From Aricia agestis (lineage: Eukaryota; Arthropoda; Insecta; Lepidoptera; Lycaenidae): 64,000 nucleotides of DNA. How positions within the stretch are numbered: position 1 is the first letter of the stretch; each line of letters opens with the position of its first letter. The notes below the pieces were generated by a model. That model worked only from the letters and a program-made list of their open reading frames with translations, searched no databases and was not told where the DNA came from. The stretch is from positions 20,691,980 through 20,755,979 of the forward strand of contig NC_056407.1 of assembly GCF_905147365.1 (NCBI RefSeq). Direction: 5' to 3'. The translations under genes and the position numbers were made by a program. Shown in pieces: positions 51,660 to 63,435 of this stretch.

Positions 51660-52010
51660 TTTTATTTAACTTGCTCTGTATGTATGTATGTGTAATTTTA
51701 AAGTAGATATATTTAGCCGATTGAGCTGTAATTTTCCATACACGTTTAGTTTGGATGACCATGCACGATATGGTATGTGACATCACTCTAAATCCAATAT
51801 AGCCGACCATAAAAGATGGCGAAATACTTATTTTCTATGCATTCCTACAATATGGATATTAAATGAAAGGGCTTTTAGAGAATAACCCGAATACGAATGT
51901 AATTTCATTCTACATCCAACGTGGCAGCTCATCCAAGATAGGGCAATAGTTATTTTTTATGCATTTCTGCAATATGGGTATCAAATGAAAGGGCTCATTG
52001 AGAGTAAATT
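51660..52010 (-). repeat. Interspersed repeat with tandem ATGGGTATCAAATGAAAG units
   Basis: Two units at about 51828-51880 and 51945-52000 share TGCATTYCTRCAATATGG and TATYAAATGAAAGGGCT. They are the opposite-strand relatives of the pair at 9995-10200. Confidence 0.6.
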
Positions 52011-52026
52011 AAAAATTAATTATCAA

Positions 52027-52172
52027 GTCGTGTCGTGTCGTGTCGTGTCGTGCGTGTCATGTCGTGTCTTGTCGTGACGTGACGTGACGTGACGTGACGC
52101 AACGTGACGTTAGGTGTCGTGTCGTGTCGTAACTTCACGTGACGTTACGTGACGTGACGTGAAATGATGTGA
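52027..52172. repeat. Pentanucleotide array, GTGTC then GACGT units
   Basis: About 145 bp of 5-bp units: mostly GTGTC/TCGTG until about 52074, then GACGT/CGTGA with a GTGTC patch at 52113-52127. One CpG per unit makes it the densest CpG tract in the window. It lies between two unassigned regions. Confidence 0.9.
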
Positions 52173-53945
52173 TAACTTCTCCCAACGACCGTCGACTAAT
52201 ATGCCGCAGTCGAAGTGAACAATTAACACACCGTAAGTTTTCCATGTTTCTGCTCACTGTTGAGTTTCTTCAATGAAGATCAGAGGAGTCACTTTCTTTT
52301 AACTAATGGAGTCTCTTTTTCTAAATTAATAGAGTCTCTATATCACTATCACTTTGTTTATTTCTACTGATTGTATCAAACCACACAAGAAATATTCACA
52401 CGGTCGCGGTAGGTACAATCCGAAAATTCAAACTAACGTGCGTAACTAAGGAACCGCGATGACGTTTGAGATATATCGCCGTGTCGGTGTTGCTAGATGT
52501 TAAAATGTAATATTGTTCAATCGATATTATCGAGTGGTGAATATTAATTAAATGAATTAAAAACATTTAGCGTACTCAAGCAGAATTTAACAGTTTATTA
52601 GTCCATACATAGCGAGCCTCCTCACGAGGTATTTGCCGCGCAAGGAAATGGTTCCCGACGGCACAAGAGTGGCAGCGTTGGTAACCTTTGAGCAAAACAA
52701 AAAGCCGGCTTTTTATTTTGCTCGAAGAATAAAGTTGGGACTATATTACTGAAATCCCTCTGACCGGAGAAAATTCAGAGCATGGAAAACAGAACTCAAG
52801 AGTCTGGACCTATGTAACAAAGAGCAGAAAATTGGAAATACTACAACTGTTTGAGTGAAATGTCAGTGTCACATGTGACAATTCTCGTACCTCGAATCTC
52901 GTTTCGAGTCTCGCGCTGACTCATTCACACAGGCGCGCGCGATCGAGCGGGACAGACTGACAATCGCACCGATATTCGAGGCATGAGAATCAGGCCCCAG
53001 ACTTCAGTGTTCTAGTTTAATTGCGTTGCTTTTTTTCGGCCGGTGAGATTCCGAGCGGCCGGGTCTATGGCTGGGTCACCGTGTCTGAGGTAGTCGGTAC
53101 TTGGTACACTCGCTCGGTGACTCGGTCACTCTCTCGGTGACTCGGTCACTCCGCACTCGCCTGCAGCAGCACACGTGCTTACACGGCCACGGGACGTCTA
53201 TATAGCGGAAAATGCCTCGCGGAGCTGCTCGCTATATTATGTGTGCCCGACTATTACTGAAAATTCTTCATTTTTATATTTTATTTTAATACTGCATCAA
53301 ATGGATAATATTTTACTACTTAAATTCTGGTTTGACTTCAGACGACGAAGTACTTCTACAATATTTCGCATTCAATAGTTTATTTTCGGCTTTAATTGAA
53401 AACAGTATTATAATATATACAATACGGTTTAGAATAAAAATTATCTTTAGACATAGAAAATATTATAACAATATGTTTAAAGTCGATTGGTAATCGATTT
53501 AAAATTAAAAAATGGCAACACTTTTCGTATTACTTTCAGCCATTTTCAGTTAGAATATAAAAAATCAATTAAGAATATTGATTCTTGATCATTTTTATTC
53601 CGGAGAGTTTAAACTGTATTAATAATTACAAATTCAATCTAAAATAAAAACAGGAATGTTCAATGCATTAAACTAATGGCACAATTTTAATTGAAGAGAT
53701 ACCATCCATGCCTATACTCCTTTATTAAAATAAAAATATAATATCAATAATTGGTACTAGTTTATTTACAAATTGCGCGACAAGCATTTATTATCATGCA
53801 AATTGTATAATATATTGAGGATTATAACTTAATAGTTAAATTTTCAAGGAGTTTATTTTCTTTTCTTTAGACCATTTAAATGAAAGCTTTTTTTCAAAAA
53901 GTTTTTTGTTTATAATTTATTACCCTCTGGGTACGAAACCCTAAA
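52173..53945. other. No gene; GC-rich palindromic patch and short repeats
   Basis: 52870-53000 has inverted CTCGTACCTCGAAT / ATTCGAGGCATGAGA ends around GC-rich DNA (MITE-like). 53105-53155 repeats CTCGGTGACTCGGTCACTC. 53205-53215 has a TATATA-like CTATATAG. From 53250 on it is AT-rich until the ACCCTCTGGGTACGAAACCC end near 53925. I see no gene with domains, although 53175-53378 is open. Confidence 0.45.
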
Positions 53946-54113
53946 AACATCCACCAAACTTTATTTCACTACTTACACAAAGTGACAAAGGTTTTACATA
54001 AAACCAATTACACTGCCGGATTAAAAAAAAAACAAATCTAGTTTAGTCTCGAATTACGAAAAGTCACATCTGAGCACTTAGATTTCGGCTTTCGGACTCT
54101 GTAAGGCATGTTA

Positions 54114-54346
54114 GGGCCGCACTACACCAGAATGGCAGCTGTGAGGCGAGCACTCTGTGTCATAATATGATTTTAAACTTTATCTTCATTATTATAATAC
54201 ATAGTATCGCTTGAGAACTCTACGGCCGCCCGTGGACGCTCGTGGCCGCTCGTGGTCGCGATTTCTCAAGCGATACTATGTATTACAATAATGAAGATAA
54301 AGTTTAAAATTCGCCTCGCCGCTGCCATTCCGGTGTGGCGCGGCCC
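54114..54346. mobile_element. Foldback MITE (233 bp), GGGCCGCACTACACC ends
   Basis: The left end GGGCCGCACTACACCAGAAT, GGCAGC and the right end GCTGCCATTCCGGTGTGGCG, CGGCCC are inverted. The interior AAACTTTATCTTCATTATTA and TATCGCTTGAGAA are mirrored too, leaving a GC-rich centre of repeated CGGCCGCTCGTGG-like words. TTA precedes the left end; the right flank is TATTA, so a TWA duplication is likely but imperfect. Confidence 0.75.
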
Positions 54347-55202
54347 TATTATTAAGACTTCGTTGTGTATATTAGGTGATAGGACGTGTTTTCAAAATAA
54401 TCTCAAAAATAATAACTACATATTACAGTCCTTCTAATTTACTGATCAAAGCTACGAAGATCTCATTTTCTCACTAAAACTATTAAAAGCCCTCAAAAAG
54501 TCACTCTTAGTTGGTTCAGAACCACAGCGTCGTCTTGTCACAAATGGGTTTCAAGTAGAAGGAAGGCGACCAGTGTTCTGTGAAATCCGAGTAACTACAT
54601 ACTCATACTGACTGAACTGAAGCCGCAATTCACAGGGTTCTTCCTAAACTGGTCAAGTTACAGATGTATAAGACTGACTAGCGACCACGCCACTGTTGGA
54701 CTGGCATACATTATTATTGGCCGGTAATAATTGAATTAGTCTCTTAACTTGTAGCAGGTCCGTACACTCACAAGATGGGGTAGTTTTTAGGGTTCCGTAC
54801 CCAAAGGGTAAAAACGGAACCCTATTACTAAGACTTCGATGTCTCTCTGTCCGTCTGTCTCTAGAGCAATTTATTTCTATTACTATCAAGTTTGAATTTT
54901 TTTTAGCTCAATTTTGAACTTAGATAAGTAAAAAAAAAGGATTTTGGTGCGATCTCGGCAACGCGGCCAATGTATGGTCAAGATCGTTTGCTCAGGGGAT
55001 GGCCTTAAAAGTAAACTCACAGCTGCGGGAAAAAAATCGTTGTGTGAAGGTTAAGTAAACATTCCATACAAAATCAAGCCTTTACGTTTTAGCCACCGGT
55101 CTGTATTTCTGAATTCAGATTGACGTAATGCAGCTTTGTTGCGGTTACTTTTCTCTAAACTCAGTGAAATAATTATATTATTATGGGAATCTCTGTTCCT
55201 AC
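54347..55202. other. No gene; minus-strand repeat end at 54787-54870
   Basis: TAGGGTTCCGTACCCAAAGG, GTAAAAACGGAACCCTAT and CGATGTCTCTCTGTCCGTCT are the inverted 3' end of the 22245-22660 family. The rest is unassigned. Confidence 0.5.
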
Positions 55203-55451
55203 CATAAAGTTAATATACCTAGCGAAATAGAGAAACAAAGGCCTGAGCAAGAGAGATGTCACTATCAGTAACACTGCGTGGTAAAAAGAGACGTGTGATA
55301 CATGACAGCAGCACTCTTTTTTTGACGTCCAGTCGGCACGTCCCGCACGTTGACAATTAAATCTCATAGAATTCATGCAGATGAAAACCAATTTTGGTTT
55401 CGTTTGACAGCTCGAGATTGTTGCTCTATTCCGCTAGGTATAATAACTTTA
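55203..55451. mobile_element. MITE with CATAAAGTTA...TATACCTAGCG arms
   Basis: CATAAAGTTAATATACCTAG, CGAAATAGAG at 55203-55232 is inverted at 55420-55451 as CTCTATTCCGCTAGGTATAA, TAACTTTATG. The interior is about 190 bp with GACGTCCAGTCGGCACGTCC. No coding. Confidence 0.6.
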
Positions 55452-55909
55452 TGGTTCCTACTGAGTTTATTTTGGTCAGCTTATGTGAAGTTAATGTTGG
55501 TTATTTATTTAACAAAATCTGACCGAATCTGTCAACTGCCCACGAAAAAAATATTTTTTGAAACAAACTGATAGCTGTTATGCCAACAAAATTAAACAAA
55601 ATAATGTGATTTACTTTATCCAATTCCTGTACAATGTACATTTATGTGTATAAATTAAGTCAGCAAAGCGTTTTTATTGGTTAATATAGTAGCTTCGTAT
55701 ACTTTATTGGCCATAAAGTTTTTATTTCAGTATTATCACGTCGTAAAATAAAGCCGTTTTAAAGTCCGGGTATTGAAAGTTTTGACGAGGTACACGATAT
55801 TTCGAATTTCAATACACGCTAAGCTGAAAGTTTTGGAATACTTTAACCTACTAGTCGATTATTATTCATGTTTTGTTCTGTATTTGACTAAGTTTATTTT
55901 ATAATATAA
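55452..55909. other. No gene or recognisable repeat
   Basis: Nothing supported. Confidence 0.4.
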
Positions 55910-56229
55910 CTAGCTGTCCCGTCAAACGTTTCTTTGCCATATAAAGTATTTCGCCCGTATATAAAATAATACGAAGTGACTTAATAAGTATGTCACCATG
56001 GAAACGTCCATCGCTATCCCGTTGCACAAACAATGGTTGCCGTCAATCTCGATTTGTATTAATTTACTATTATTTATTCAACAAATGCACTTATCAATAT
56101 AAAAAGTACCCAGTAGCCGATTCTCAGACCCACTGAATATGCATAATATAAAATTTGGTTAAAATCAGTAAAGCCGATTCGGACGACTACGCGGACTAAC
56201 ATTGTGAGACGAGAATTTTATATATAAGA
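55910..56229 (-). mobile_element. Non-autonomous Helitron, TTCTCGTGTCAC family, complete
   Basis: Minus: 5' TCTTATATATAAAATTCTCG, 3' GGCAAAGAAACGTTTGAC, GGGACAG, CTAG; flanks A and T. It contains the intact ATCCCGTTGCACAAACAAT site that is split by a LINE at 26779. Confidence 0.83.
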
Positions 56230-57134
56230 TATTATGTACAGTATACTGTATACTAGATGACGTGATCCCAAGAAGCACAAGTATATCTAGTGAAGCACTA
56301 TTAGTTATTTTATAGAATTAAACTTAGTATTCTCACATAAGAGTCAATAATCCCTGAAGATATCCTGAAGATATCCTTTATACCGAGTTCAGTAAAAATG
56401 GGCAACTGTCTTCACTATAATGACAAGAGCAGCATAAGAATTCATCATTAGATAACGATAAGAGCAATTTATATTTATCTATAGGAATTTCTACAAAACT
56501 ATTATAAGAACATAATAAGAGGCACATAAGAAAGGAATTAGGTTTTGTAGCCAACATTAAGATAACACCATTACTCTACTGATGTTCTAGTGGTGAATAT
56601 TTTTAAAACCACTAATAATCAAAATCAACAAAATAAAAACATCAACAAGAGTTTTTTCTTTTAAAAAGCATTTCCTATTTTCTAATGGCACACCGTAGTT
56701 AAAAGTATTTTAAGTTAAATATTTAATGGCGAAATGAAATCAAATATGTATAATTTATTTTTTATGTTTCGCGCGAACGGAGGGCTCAAATTCCGTGCCC
56801 AATTTATTTTATCGTAAAAGTTGATGAAATAGTTTTAAAAAACTTATGGGCCTTTTATATTCGTAAATTTAAATGATATTTTTTTTAGGTTTTTACTAAA
56901 ATGGCGATTACCGTCGTATTCTATTAATAAAAATGGCCTCTAGATTAAATTATCTATAAGTAAGTATTGATTAGAAGATTTACTCCTAAAATTGAGCCAA
57001 AGGTAATTTTAAGAGCATGGCAAGTCAACTTGCACTTCCACCAGAAAAATTAATCTTTCAATAGTATAATTGTTCTTAAGACCATCCTATCGTAATCTAT
57101 AGAAAGAAATGGTTGTAAACTATTTTTTCTCGTA
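56230..57134. other. No gene or recognisable repeat
   Basis: AT-rich, low complexity in places; nothing supported. Confidence 0.5.
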
Positions 57135-57990
57135 ATTATCTACGGCTTATAATTAACTGATCACCAGAAATAGTAACATTTCACAGACAAAAATAGTAAA
57201 CGATCACCAAAATACAGACCACCATTTTAATGTAAAATGATAACCAAAGATTTAACATCTTAAAGCCAAAAATAGTAAAAGATCACCGAAATAAGTAAAT
57301 GATCACCAACATTATACTAGCATTTTAAAGTAAAATGATCACCAAAATTAATAAATGATCACCAACATTATACTAGCATTTTAATGTAAAATGATCACCA
57401 AAGATTTATTATCTCGCTATCCTATTTATGCAACATGACTCCAAATAAATCATTGTTAGGTACTTAAACCAAACTGTATCTCAAGAACAACAGCTAGACT
57501 TCTAAAAATTTCACAGATTGTGTATATCTGTTGCCGCTATTACAACCACTACTAAAACAAAATAAAATAATTATTTAAGGGGGGCTCACATACAACAAAC
57601 GTTATTTTTTGGCCTTTTTATCGTAATGGCAACCGGTAGGCACGTTGATATTTTCGCAAAGGCCTTAATTATATTATGTTAACTTCAATAATTAGGTATT
57701 AATAATAATAAAAAAGTAATTGAAAAGGGGCTCCCATACAAAAGCACAATTTTAGGTCTAATTTTGTTCTGTAACGGTACGGAACCCTCCATGTCCGACT
57801 CACACTTAGCCGACTATTTTGTTAATAATATGCTTACATGTTTTGTCAATCGTAGTGATTACTATATTTAGTGATCATTTACTATATTTGGTGATCATTT
57901 ACTATATTTGGTGATCATTTACTATATTTGGTGATCATTTACTTTATTTGGTGATCATTTACTATATTTGGTGTTCGATTACAATTTGAA
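57135..57990. mobile_element. Foldback element with GATCACCAAA tandem-repeat arms
   Basis: The left arm (about 57175-57410) carries repeated units with AGTAAATGATCACCAA and AATGATCACC; the right arm (57861-57980) carries the inverse, six 20-bp units of ACTATATTTGGTGATCATTT. Between them lies a minus-strand copy of the 22245-22660 repeat (57440-57820, with CGGTACGGAACCCTCC and GACTCACACTTAGCCGAC). The inverted arrangement suggests a foldback transposon whose arms expanded as tandem repeats, later hit by another repeat. Confidence 0.55.
57861..57980 (+). repeat. 20-bp tandem repeat, six units
   Basis: Exact 20-bp period; unit ACTATATTTGGTGATCATTT. Unit 1 has TTTAG for TTTGG, unit 5 ACTTTATTTG, and unit 6 degenerates. 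The period is in perfect register from 57861. Confidence 0.95.
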
Positions 57991-59064
57991 GTGTTGTCAT
58001 GACTAAAATAGCTGGTAGTATTGCAATTTTAGACTTTATTTTTTTGGTGTTAATTATCTTTTTTTGGTAAACAAGTTTAGGGTATCAGTGCATTTTTTGG
58101 TGGTCATTATATTTGTTCCCATTATGTACCAGAGTATTATCAGACTGGCGTTGGACTGGCGTAAGAAGAAGGTGTTCTGTTCGCGTTTTGGTGATTTTTC
58201 AGTGCAATACTCTAGAGAACCAACAGTTCTGGTGGCCTTTCTGTTTTATATTACTTATTGTCATATTGTCAAAAATATTGTCTGTATAAAATTATTAGGT
58301 AGTTGCTTATTATTTTTAAAGCAAGCAAATTATAGGCACCTCTTCATCGCTAGAATCTTCACTATCATTATCAGTTTGTAGTTCATAATAAAGTCTATAG
58401 AGTAATTGAACTACAGCAGCGCTTGTAACAGAGCAAATATAGTCCATAACAAATCAATTTGCTCTTAACTCAGTGTAATGAACTAATAAAGGTTTTAAAA
58501 CAAGGAACACTAGATATTTTTTTCTATTAGAAACTTAGTTCTTATTCAAAACCATGTATAGAATTCCAATGTCTATTTTGTCTATAAAAAGCCATGATTA
58601 GTACTCCTAAAGTATAAATAAATTTAAGGCGTCTGAAGTGTGCTACTTGGGGATCTTCGTATCACTTCCGTCCTATTATAAAAACCTTCCTTGAACTTCC
58701 ACGAAAATTTCAAGCCTTTTTTGGCAAAAATATTCAGCCGTTCGAAGGCTAAAATATCATTTTACATGAACCATAGGTAAATAACTCATTCGGAATGAGT
58801 TGGTCCTGTAAATAACGCTTCTATTTGAATTTATTTACAGCCAACCTTTTTAGGGTTTTAATTAAGTGCCCATTTGTATTATTGTTTATTCAAGACCAAT
58901 TCATAAATTGGTTGAAACAAAGAGGGTTAAAGGAGAATGGATAAAATGTACCCACTGCCCCGCCTAACTGTGACAAGCATTTTTAGGGTCCCGTAGTACA
59001 AAACTCCAATAGTATCACTCATAACGTCTTTCTCGACCAGTCCGACTGTCTGTCTCTATCTATA
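57991..59064. other. No gene recognised; one hydrophobic 105-codon frame
   Basis: A plus frame at 58064-58381 is rich in hydrophobic residues and starts next to the foldback arm; I recognise no family and codon content follows the AT bias, so I do not call it. 58620-58760 resembles a diverged Helitron of the 15070 family (AAACCTTCCTTGAACTTCCA). Confidence 0.45.
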
Positions 59065-59312
59065 CAGGGTGTAACAAAACAAAGTAATACTTACTTTATC
59101 CTTGTATGGAATTCACTGTGAAAGTAGTAGCACTGCAAGATAATTTTTTTTTAGTGACCATACAAGTGGTCAAAGGCCGCAGCGCCATGAATTTACATAC
59201 GAGTAAATTCATGGCGCTGTACAAAAGTAATAAAAAATACTCTTTCAGCGCTGCTACTTTCACAATGAACTCTATACAGGGGACTCATACACACTCAAAA
59301 GTATTATCACTT
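59065..59312. mobile_element. Foldback MITE, CAGGGTGTAACAAAA family, variant
   Basis: Starts after TA with CAGGGTGTAACAAAACAAAG; the arms contain CACTGTGAAAGTAGTAGC and GCTGCTACTTTCACAATG. The loop carries an extra hairpin AGCGCCATGAATTTAC / GTAAATTCATGGCGCT. The right terminus ends at GTATTATCACTTTCAT, so the last 20 bp are lost. Confidence 0.78.
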
Positions 59313-59699
59313 TCATGGATGGTGGCAGATGAAATTTTCTTACAACTATCAACTACAACGATATTTTAATTTTATTTAATAAAGGAAAATTACGTACCGT
59401 ACGTTCTATGCCTAGTCATTATGACAAAGTAGAACATACATTAAAATTGAATCAGTAGCTTAAGTGTCTGCAGGCTGATTCATACAGAGACAACCACAAT
59501 TATTATTATACTGTGCTTTGTTGGTAAGTAAAAGCGTAATAATAAAAGGTGTCTATAAGACACTACAATCTCTCAGCAGTCAGCTGTCATGAAATTGTCC
59601 ACAATTAGTTAGTCAGACTTGTTTTTGGGCAGTTTTAACGCTATGTATCAGTTCCGTCTATAAGACTTTTTTGTTTCAATTTATGCAGTTCCATGTATA
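59313..59699. other. No gene or recognisable repeat
   Basis: Nothing supported. Confidence 0.4.
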
Positions 59700-60320
59700 C
59701 TAGCTGTGCCTCGCGGTGTTACCCGCGGTTTAAGTGATATATAAATATTAAAGACTACGAAAAGTACCAATAATAGAGTCAAAACGGGACGATACATGGT
59801 TCTATAATAGTTTATGGTAGTGATGATGATGATGAATGTAATTTTCATAGTAGCTTTGCGTTCTTAAAAAAACATCGAAACTCCAAAACTTATATCTGTA
59901 AAGAGTCAGGAGTTCTCTAAGCACCTACAGAACCATGTTATACATGGTGCAAAATCTTACTTGTTGGTAGCATTTGCTTAGAATACTGCTCACAAAACCG
60001 AAGTCACCACATGTTTCCATATAAATTTTGAGGAGTTCCCTCGATTACTCATGGATCCCTTCATCAGGTTACCATTGCCATGAATATGGTACCAAATTGG
60101 GATGATGACCTATACACCAAATGGAAAATTTTGAAAATTGGTTCACAAACGGCGGAATAATCATTGAACATAAAAAACGAACATAACACCTCCTCCATTT
60201 CGAAAGTCGGTTAAAATTGTAGCCTATGTGTTATTTTGATGTATAAGCTAGGTATATTATTGTAAAGTTTCCAACTTATCCAAAGTTATCCAAACTTTCG
60301 CCATTAAAATATTAGTAGGA
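59700..60320 (-). mobile_element. Non-autonomous Helitron, CCGCGG-hairpin family
   Basis: Minus: 3' end CCGCGGGTAACACCGCGAGG, CACAG, CTAG; 5' start TCCTACTAATATTTTAATGG. Host A precedes and T follows on plus. It aligns with 13090-13787 except for a deletion near 60265-60300 that removes the TGTTTGTTACTC block. Confidence 0.87.
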
Positions 60321-60596
60321 TTGTAGTAGTACGAGTATGTGTCTTAAGTCTAGTTTTGTCGTAGGTGAGCGTTAAGTCTTAAAGTGTGTACAATTAATCA
60401 AAATTCCTTAGATTAAACGTCTACAGCGAATAACATCGCCTCGTCAGTTCAGAAAACAATTTCCTCAAGGGCTCAGGTGTTTTCCAGCCCAATTAGGGCA
60501 CGGATTTTCAAGGTGAGTCGTCCTCAATTCGGCAATTAAGGCTCACCGCTTATCTACGCCAAAAGGTCGTAAGACTGACGGTTATATTGTATAAAT
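60321..60596. other. No gene or recognisable repeat
   Basis: Nothing supported. Confidence 0.35.
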
Positions 60597-60856
60597 ACGT
60601 GTGGCACTCGGAGACTGCCGCGGTAAAGCTATAATTGCATAGAATTTTTATCAATTTATGCAATTATCATTCGCATACGTCTAGTCACACGCACACAAAC
60701 GTCGTGCCGAAGACTGCTGAACTGAAACGACGTTAGACGATGCACGGCAACGCCGCACCACTTGCCGGTTGTAGTGGGGTGTGCTAGGTTTATTTTCGTT
60801 ACAGAATTTCTTGATTCGGTCGCCGCGCTCGCCCGCGATAAAAGCTATGATTTTGT
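60597..60856 (+). repeat. Interspersed repeat, GTGTGGCACTC family, copy 4
   Basis: TACGTGTGGCACTCGGAGAC, GCATACGTCTAGTCACAC, TTTCTTGATTCGGTCGCC and GATAAAAGCTATG. It has the longer GC-rich middle block (CTGAAACGACGTTAGACGA) also seen in copy 2. Confidence 0.65.
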
Positions 60857-61024
60857 ATGGAACAGTATTTTATGACAAATCGATTTTCTAGACTTTACTT
60901 GCTCAAGGGCAAACAAGTATTTTCATTTTATCAGTAAAATGACAAGCATGGGTTAGTATTAAGTATGTTAATATTACAATAACATCAAATTTGTTCCGTT
61001 AATTTTGTTATTATAGGTAAGTAC

Positions 61025-61178
61025 CATCGAGGAAGTTGATTCCTATGCAATTGACAGACCAACGTTATTTGGTCGAATATGTCAATTCAATGTTAATTGT
61101 GATCTGTCAGCTGGGCTTGACGTAACGCGACCAAACTTCTTAGGTCCCCGATTTGCATAGGAATCAACTTCTCTGATA
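61025..61178. mobile_element. MITE, GAAGTTGATTCCTATGCAA family, copy 2
   Basis: GTAC at 61021-61024 and 61179-61182. Terminal repeats CATCGAGGAAGTTGATTCC and, inverted, GGAATCAACTTCTCTGAT. The interior TCAATTCAATGTTAATTGTG matches copy 1 at 35470-35637. Confidence 0.82.
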
Positions 61179-61194
61179 GTACATATTTAAGACT

Positions 61195-61300
61195 GGGTTG
61201 CACCAGAGGAGTGGGTAAAGTTAAAGTTAATGTTAAAGTTATGGTTATAGTTAAGGTAAATTTAACTTTAACTTTACCCTTAACTTTGCCCGGAGAAATT
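61195..61300. mobile_element. MITE with GTTAAAGTTAAAG words
   Basis: GGTTGCACCAGAGGAGTGGG, then a run of TTAAAGTTAAWGTTA, then the inverse TAACTTTAACTTTACC and CCCGGAGAAATTGACA. It looks like a lepidopteran foldback with GTTGCACCA end; the right end is eroded. Confidence 0.5.
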
Positions 61301-61485
61301 GACAGATGACAGCTGAATGCTGATCCAACAAGGTTATACATGCGCGTGGGCGGGGGCGCTGCTGGCCCTGAAACCTACTAATATTAAAAGATTATAATAA
61401 TGATAATAATCTACTGTTTCCATAAAATTGTAACAAAATTAAAAGAAAAAAAAAATGATAGACCAATTTACAACTGTAATGTATA

Positions 61486-61740
61486 CAGGGTGTAACAAAA
61501 ATAAGTGACAATACTTTAGGGTGTGTACGTGTTCATTGTAGAGAGTTCACTGTGAAAGTAGCACTGCTGAAAGACAATTTTTTTTTCACTTTTGTATGGG
61601 CAAGCGCCCGAGCGTCACGAGTTTCCCCATACAAAAGTAAAAAAAAATTTTGGTCTTTCAGCGCTGCTACTTTCACAGTGAACTCTACAAGGAACACGTA
61701 CACACCCTAAAGTATTATCACTTATTTTTATTACACCCTG
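61486..61740. mobile_element. Foldback MITE, CAGGGTGTAACAAAA family, near-perfect
   Basis: TA on both sides (61484-61485, 61741-61742). The arms are nearly identical over about 110 bp (CAGGGTGTAACAAAAATAAG; CACTGTGAAAGTAGCAC; TTTCACTTTTGTATGGG). The loop is GC-rich (CAAGCGCCCGAGCGTCACGA). It can serve as reference for the other copies at 15324, 45339 and 59065. Confidence 0.9.
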
Positions 61741-62109
61741 TATAAATGGGTATTTTGTGTGTTAATATTTATTATTTTGTTACCTACGCTATTACTTTGA
61801 TATTTATAATTACTTTTTTAAACAAAAAAAATACACTAACCGGACGTAGTCTCTTAAAAAATATGTTTACACTTTACAAGAACCGTCATCTTCGTTTGTA
61901 AAAGTTATTAAAACATAAAATGTCAGCCAGATTCACCACAAAAGTCTCATCTGAATTGTCGTTAATTGCGTCATCATTTCCATTTCGATCCTGAAACTTT
62001 TACGAAATTAACTCATCGTACAGTTTTTGAATCATACCAATACAATTTGAAAACTTTTAGAAATTAAAAAAATGCATCAATATTAATTTATGTGCACTTT
62101 AATTATTAA
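61741..62109. other. No gene or recognisable repeat
   Basis: Nothing supported. Confidence 0.4.
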
Positions 62110-62310
62110 TTAGCTATTTGACCGAGCTTTGCTCGGTATTCGATAAAACACGAATAAAATGACATATTCTAAAAATGATTCCTAGCTAGATCGATTTATC
62201 GCCCCCGAAACCCCTATATACTAAATTTCATGAAAATCGTTGGAGCCGATTCCGAGATTCCAATTATATATTTATATATATACAAGAATTGCTCGTTTAA
62301 AGATATAAGA
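62110..62310 (-). mobile_element. Helitron, CCGAGCAAAGCTCGG hairpin family (201 bp)
   Basis: Minus: 5' TCTTATATCTTTAAACGAGC, body AATCGGCTCCAACGATTTTC, 3' hairpin ACCGAGCAAAGCTCGGTCAA, then CTAA instead of CTAG, which still fits CTRR. A fuller copy of 34711-34847. Confidence 0.82.
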
Positions 62311-63046
62311 TAAAGAAAATGGAATGAACTTTATTGAAGCCCAGCATTCAGCAATAGCACAGGAACGGAAAATATGAAAAACCACAAGAAAGCGCAGCTG
62401 ACACGACTTTCACGCTTTATTTAGCGTGAAAATTTTTAATTATGTACTCTTAAAACAAGTAGTTTTGAGTACAATAATTAAAATTTTAAGCACATTGTTT
62501 TCGGTTTAATAAATTGTTAAAATATTGTCTATGAACGTGACGGTGACGTAATTTAAAAATTTAAGTTTATATACGAGTATTATAACTTAGAAGATTACAA
62601 TATCTGATTTACGCCGTTTAAAACATCAATCAATTTTCGAAAATCATTGTATTTTTTGTGTTTTTGCGTAGAATGTAATATAATATTTCCAACCGGCAAT
62701 CTTTCGTTACTTAAACCGTTATAACTAAATAGTTATAATGGTAAATAGTTAATAAAAAGAGAACTTTGTACGCTTAATAAGATCATAATATTAAGAGGTT
62801 GAAGTATTTTCTTACGCTATGGTTAGTAGGTAACTAAAAAGAGTGAAATTATTATTTTTAACAAAAAATTAAAACCGACTTCCAAGGTACAAACAATAAT
62901 AACATCCTTATAATATGAACTAAAAAGTATTAAATAATTTTTCCTATCTAATAGTGCCTTTTTCCGAATTCGGCTAAACCTCAACTATTTCTGTACTCAA
63001 TCTTCATCATTTTGAAGTCGGTACCAGATAGCTGAATCATCATAAT
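62311..63046. other. No gene; Helitron phrase at 62870-63030
   Basis: AAAACCGACTTCCAAGGTAC and TTTTGAAGTCGGTACCAG flank an AT-rich stretch and are Helitron-derived. The rest is unassigned. Confidence 0.45.
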
Positions 63047-63435
63047 CATAATCATCATAATCATAATTTTATTTGCTAGAATATGGTAACAAATTGATCT
63101 TAACATTAAATATTAGAGAACACATATTCTGCTAAAAGCATGCAAATTTTTATATCTTAAGTGCTAATTAGTTACAAAATTTATCAAAACAATAAAATTT
63201 TAAAATAAGTAAATAATTAATATCACAACTCTATCAGTCAAATCCATTAAATAAAAAATACATACTATTAAAACAATAAAATTTAAAAGTAAGTCAATAA
63301 ATAATATCACAAATCTATCAGTCAAATCCATTAAAATAAAAAATAAAAAAATACGTACTATCAAAACAATAAAATTATAAATAAGTTAATAATTATATTA
63401 ATATCACAAATCTATAAATCCAATTCATTAAAATT
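63047..63435 (-). mobile_element. LINE 3' UTR with three tandem units and (ATG)-type tail
   Basis: Downstream of the ORF at 63436, three units start with TATYAAAACAATAAAATT at 63182, 63266 and 63359 (periods 84 and 93) and share AATATCACAAMTCTAT. At the far end, AATCATCATAATCATAATC at 63038-63070 is the plus-strand view of a simple-repeat 3' tail. This is the non-coding end of the LINE. Confidence 0.75.

Noticed and set aside
53175..53378. 67-codon frame next to a TATA-like site as a small gene
   Set aside because: No domain, AT-driven composition, and the TATA-like word is a single CTATATAG without other promoter evidence.
57861..57980. CRISPR array
   Set aside because: The 20-bp units are contiguous with no spacers, and the sequence is eukaryotic.
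58064..58381. 105-codon hydrophobic frame as a small membrane protein
   Set aside because: Hydrophobicity follows from T-rich codons. There is no conserved motif and no supporting context.
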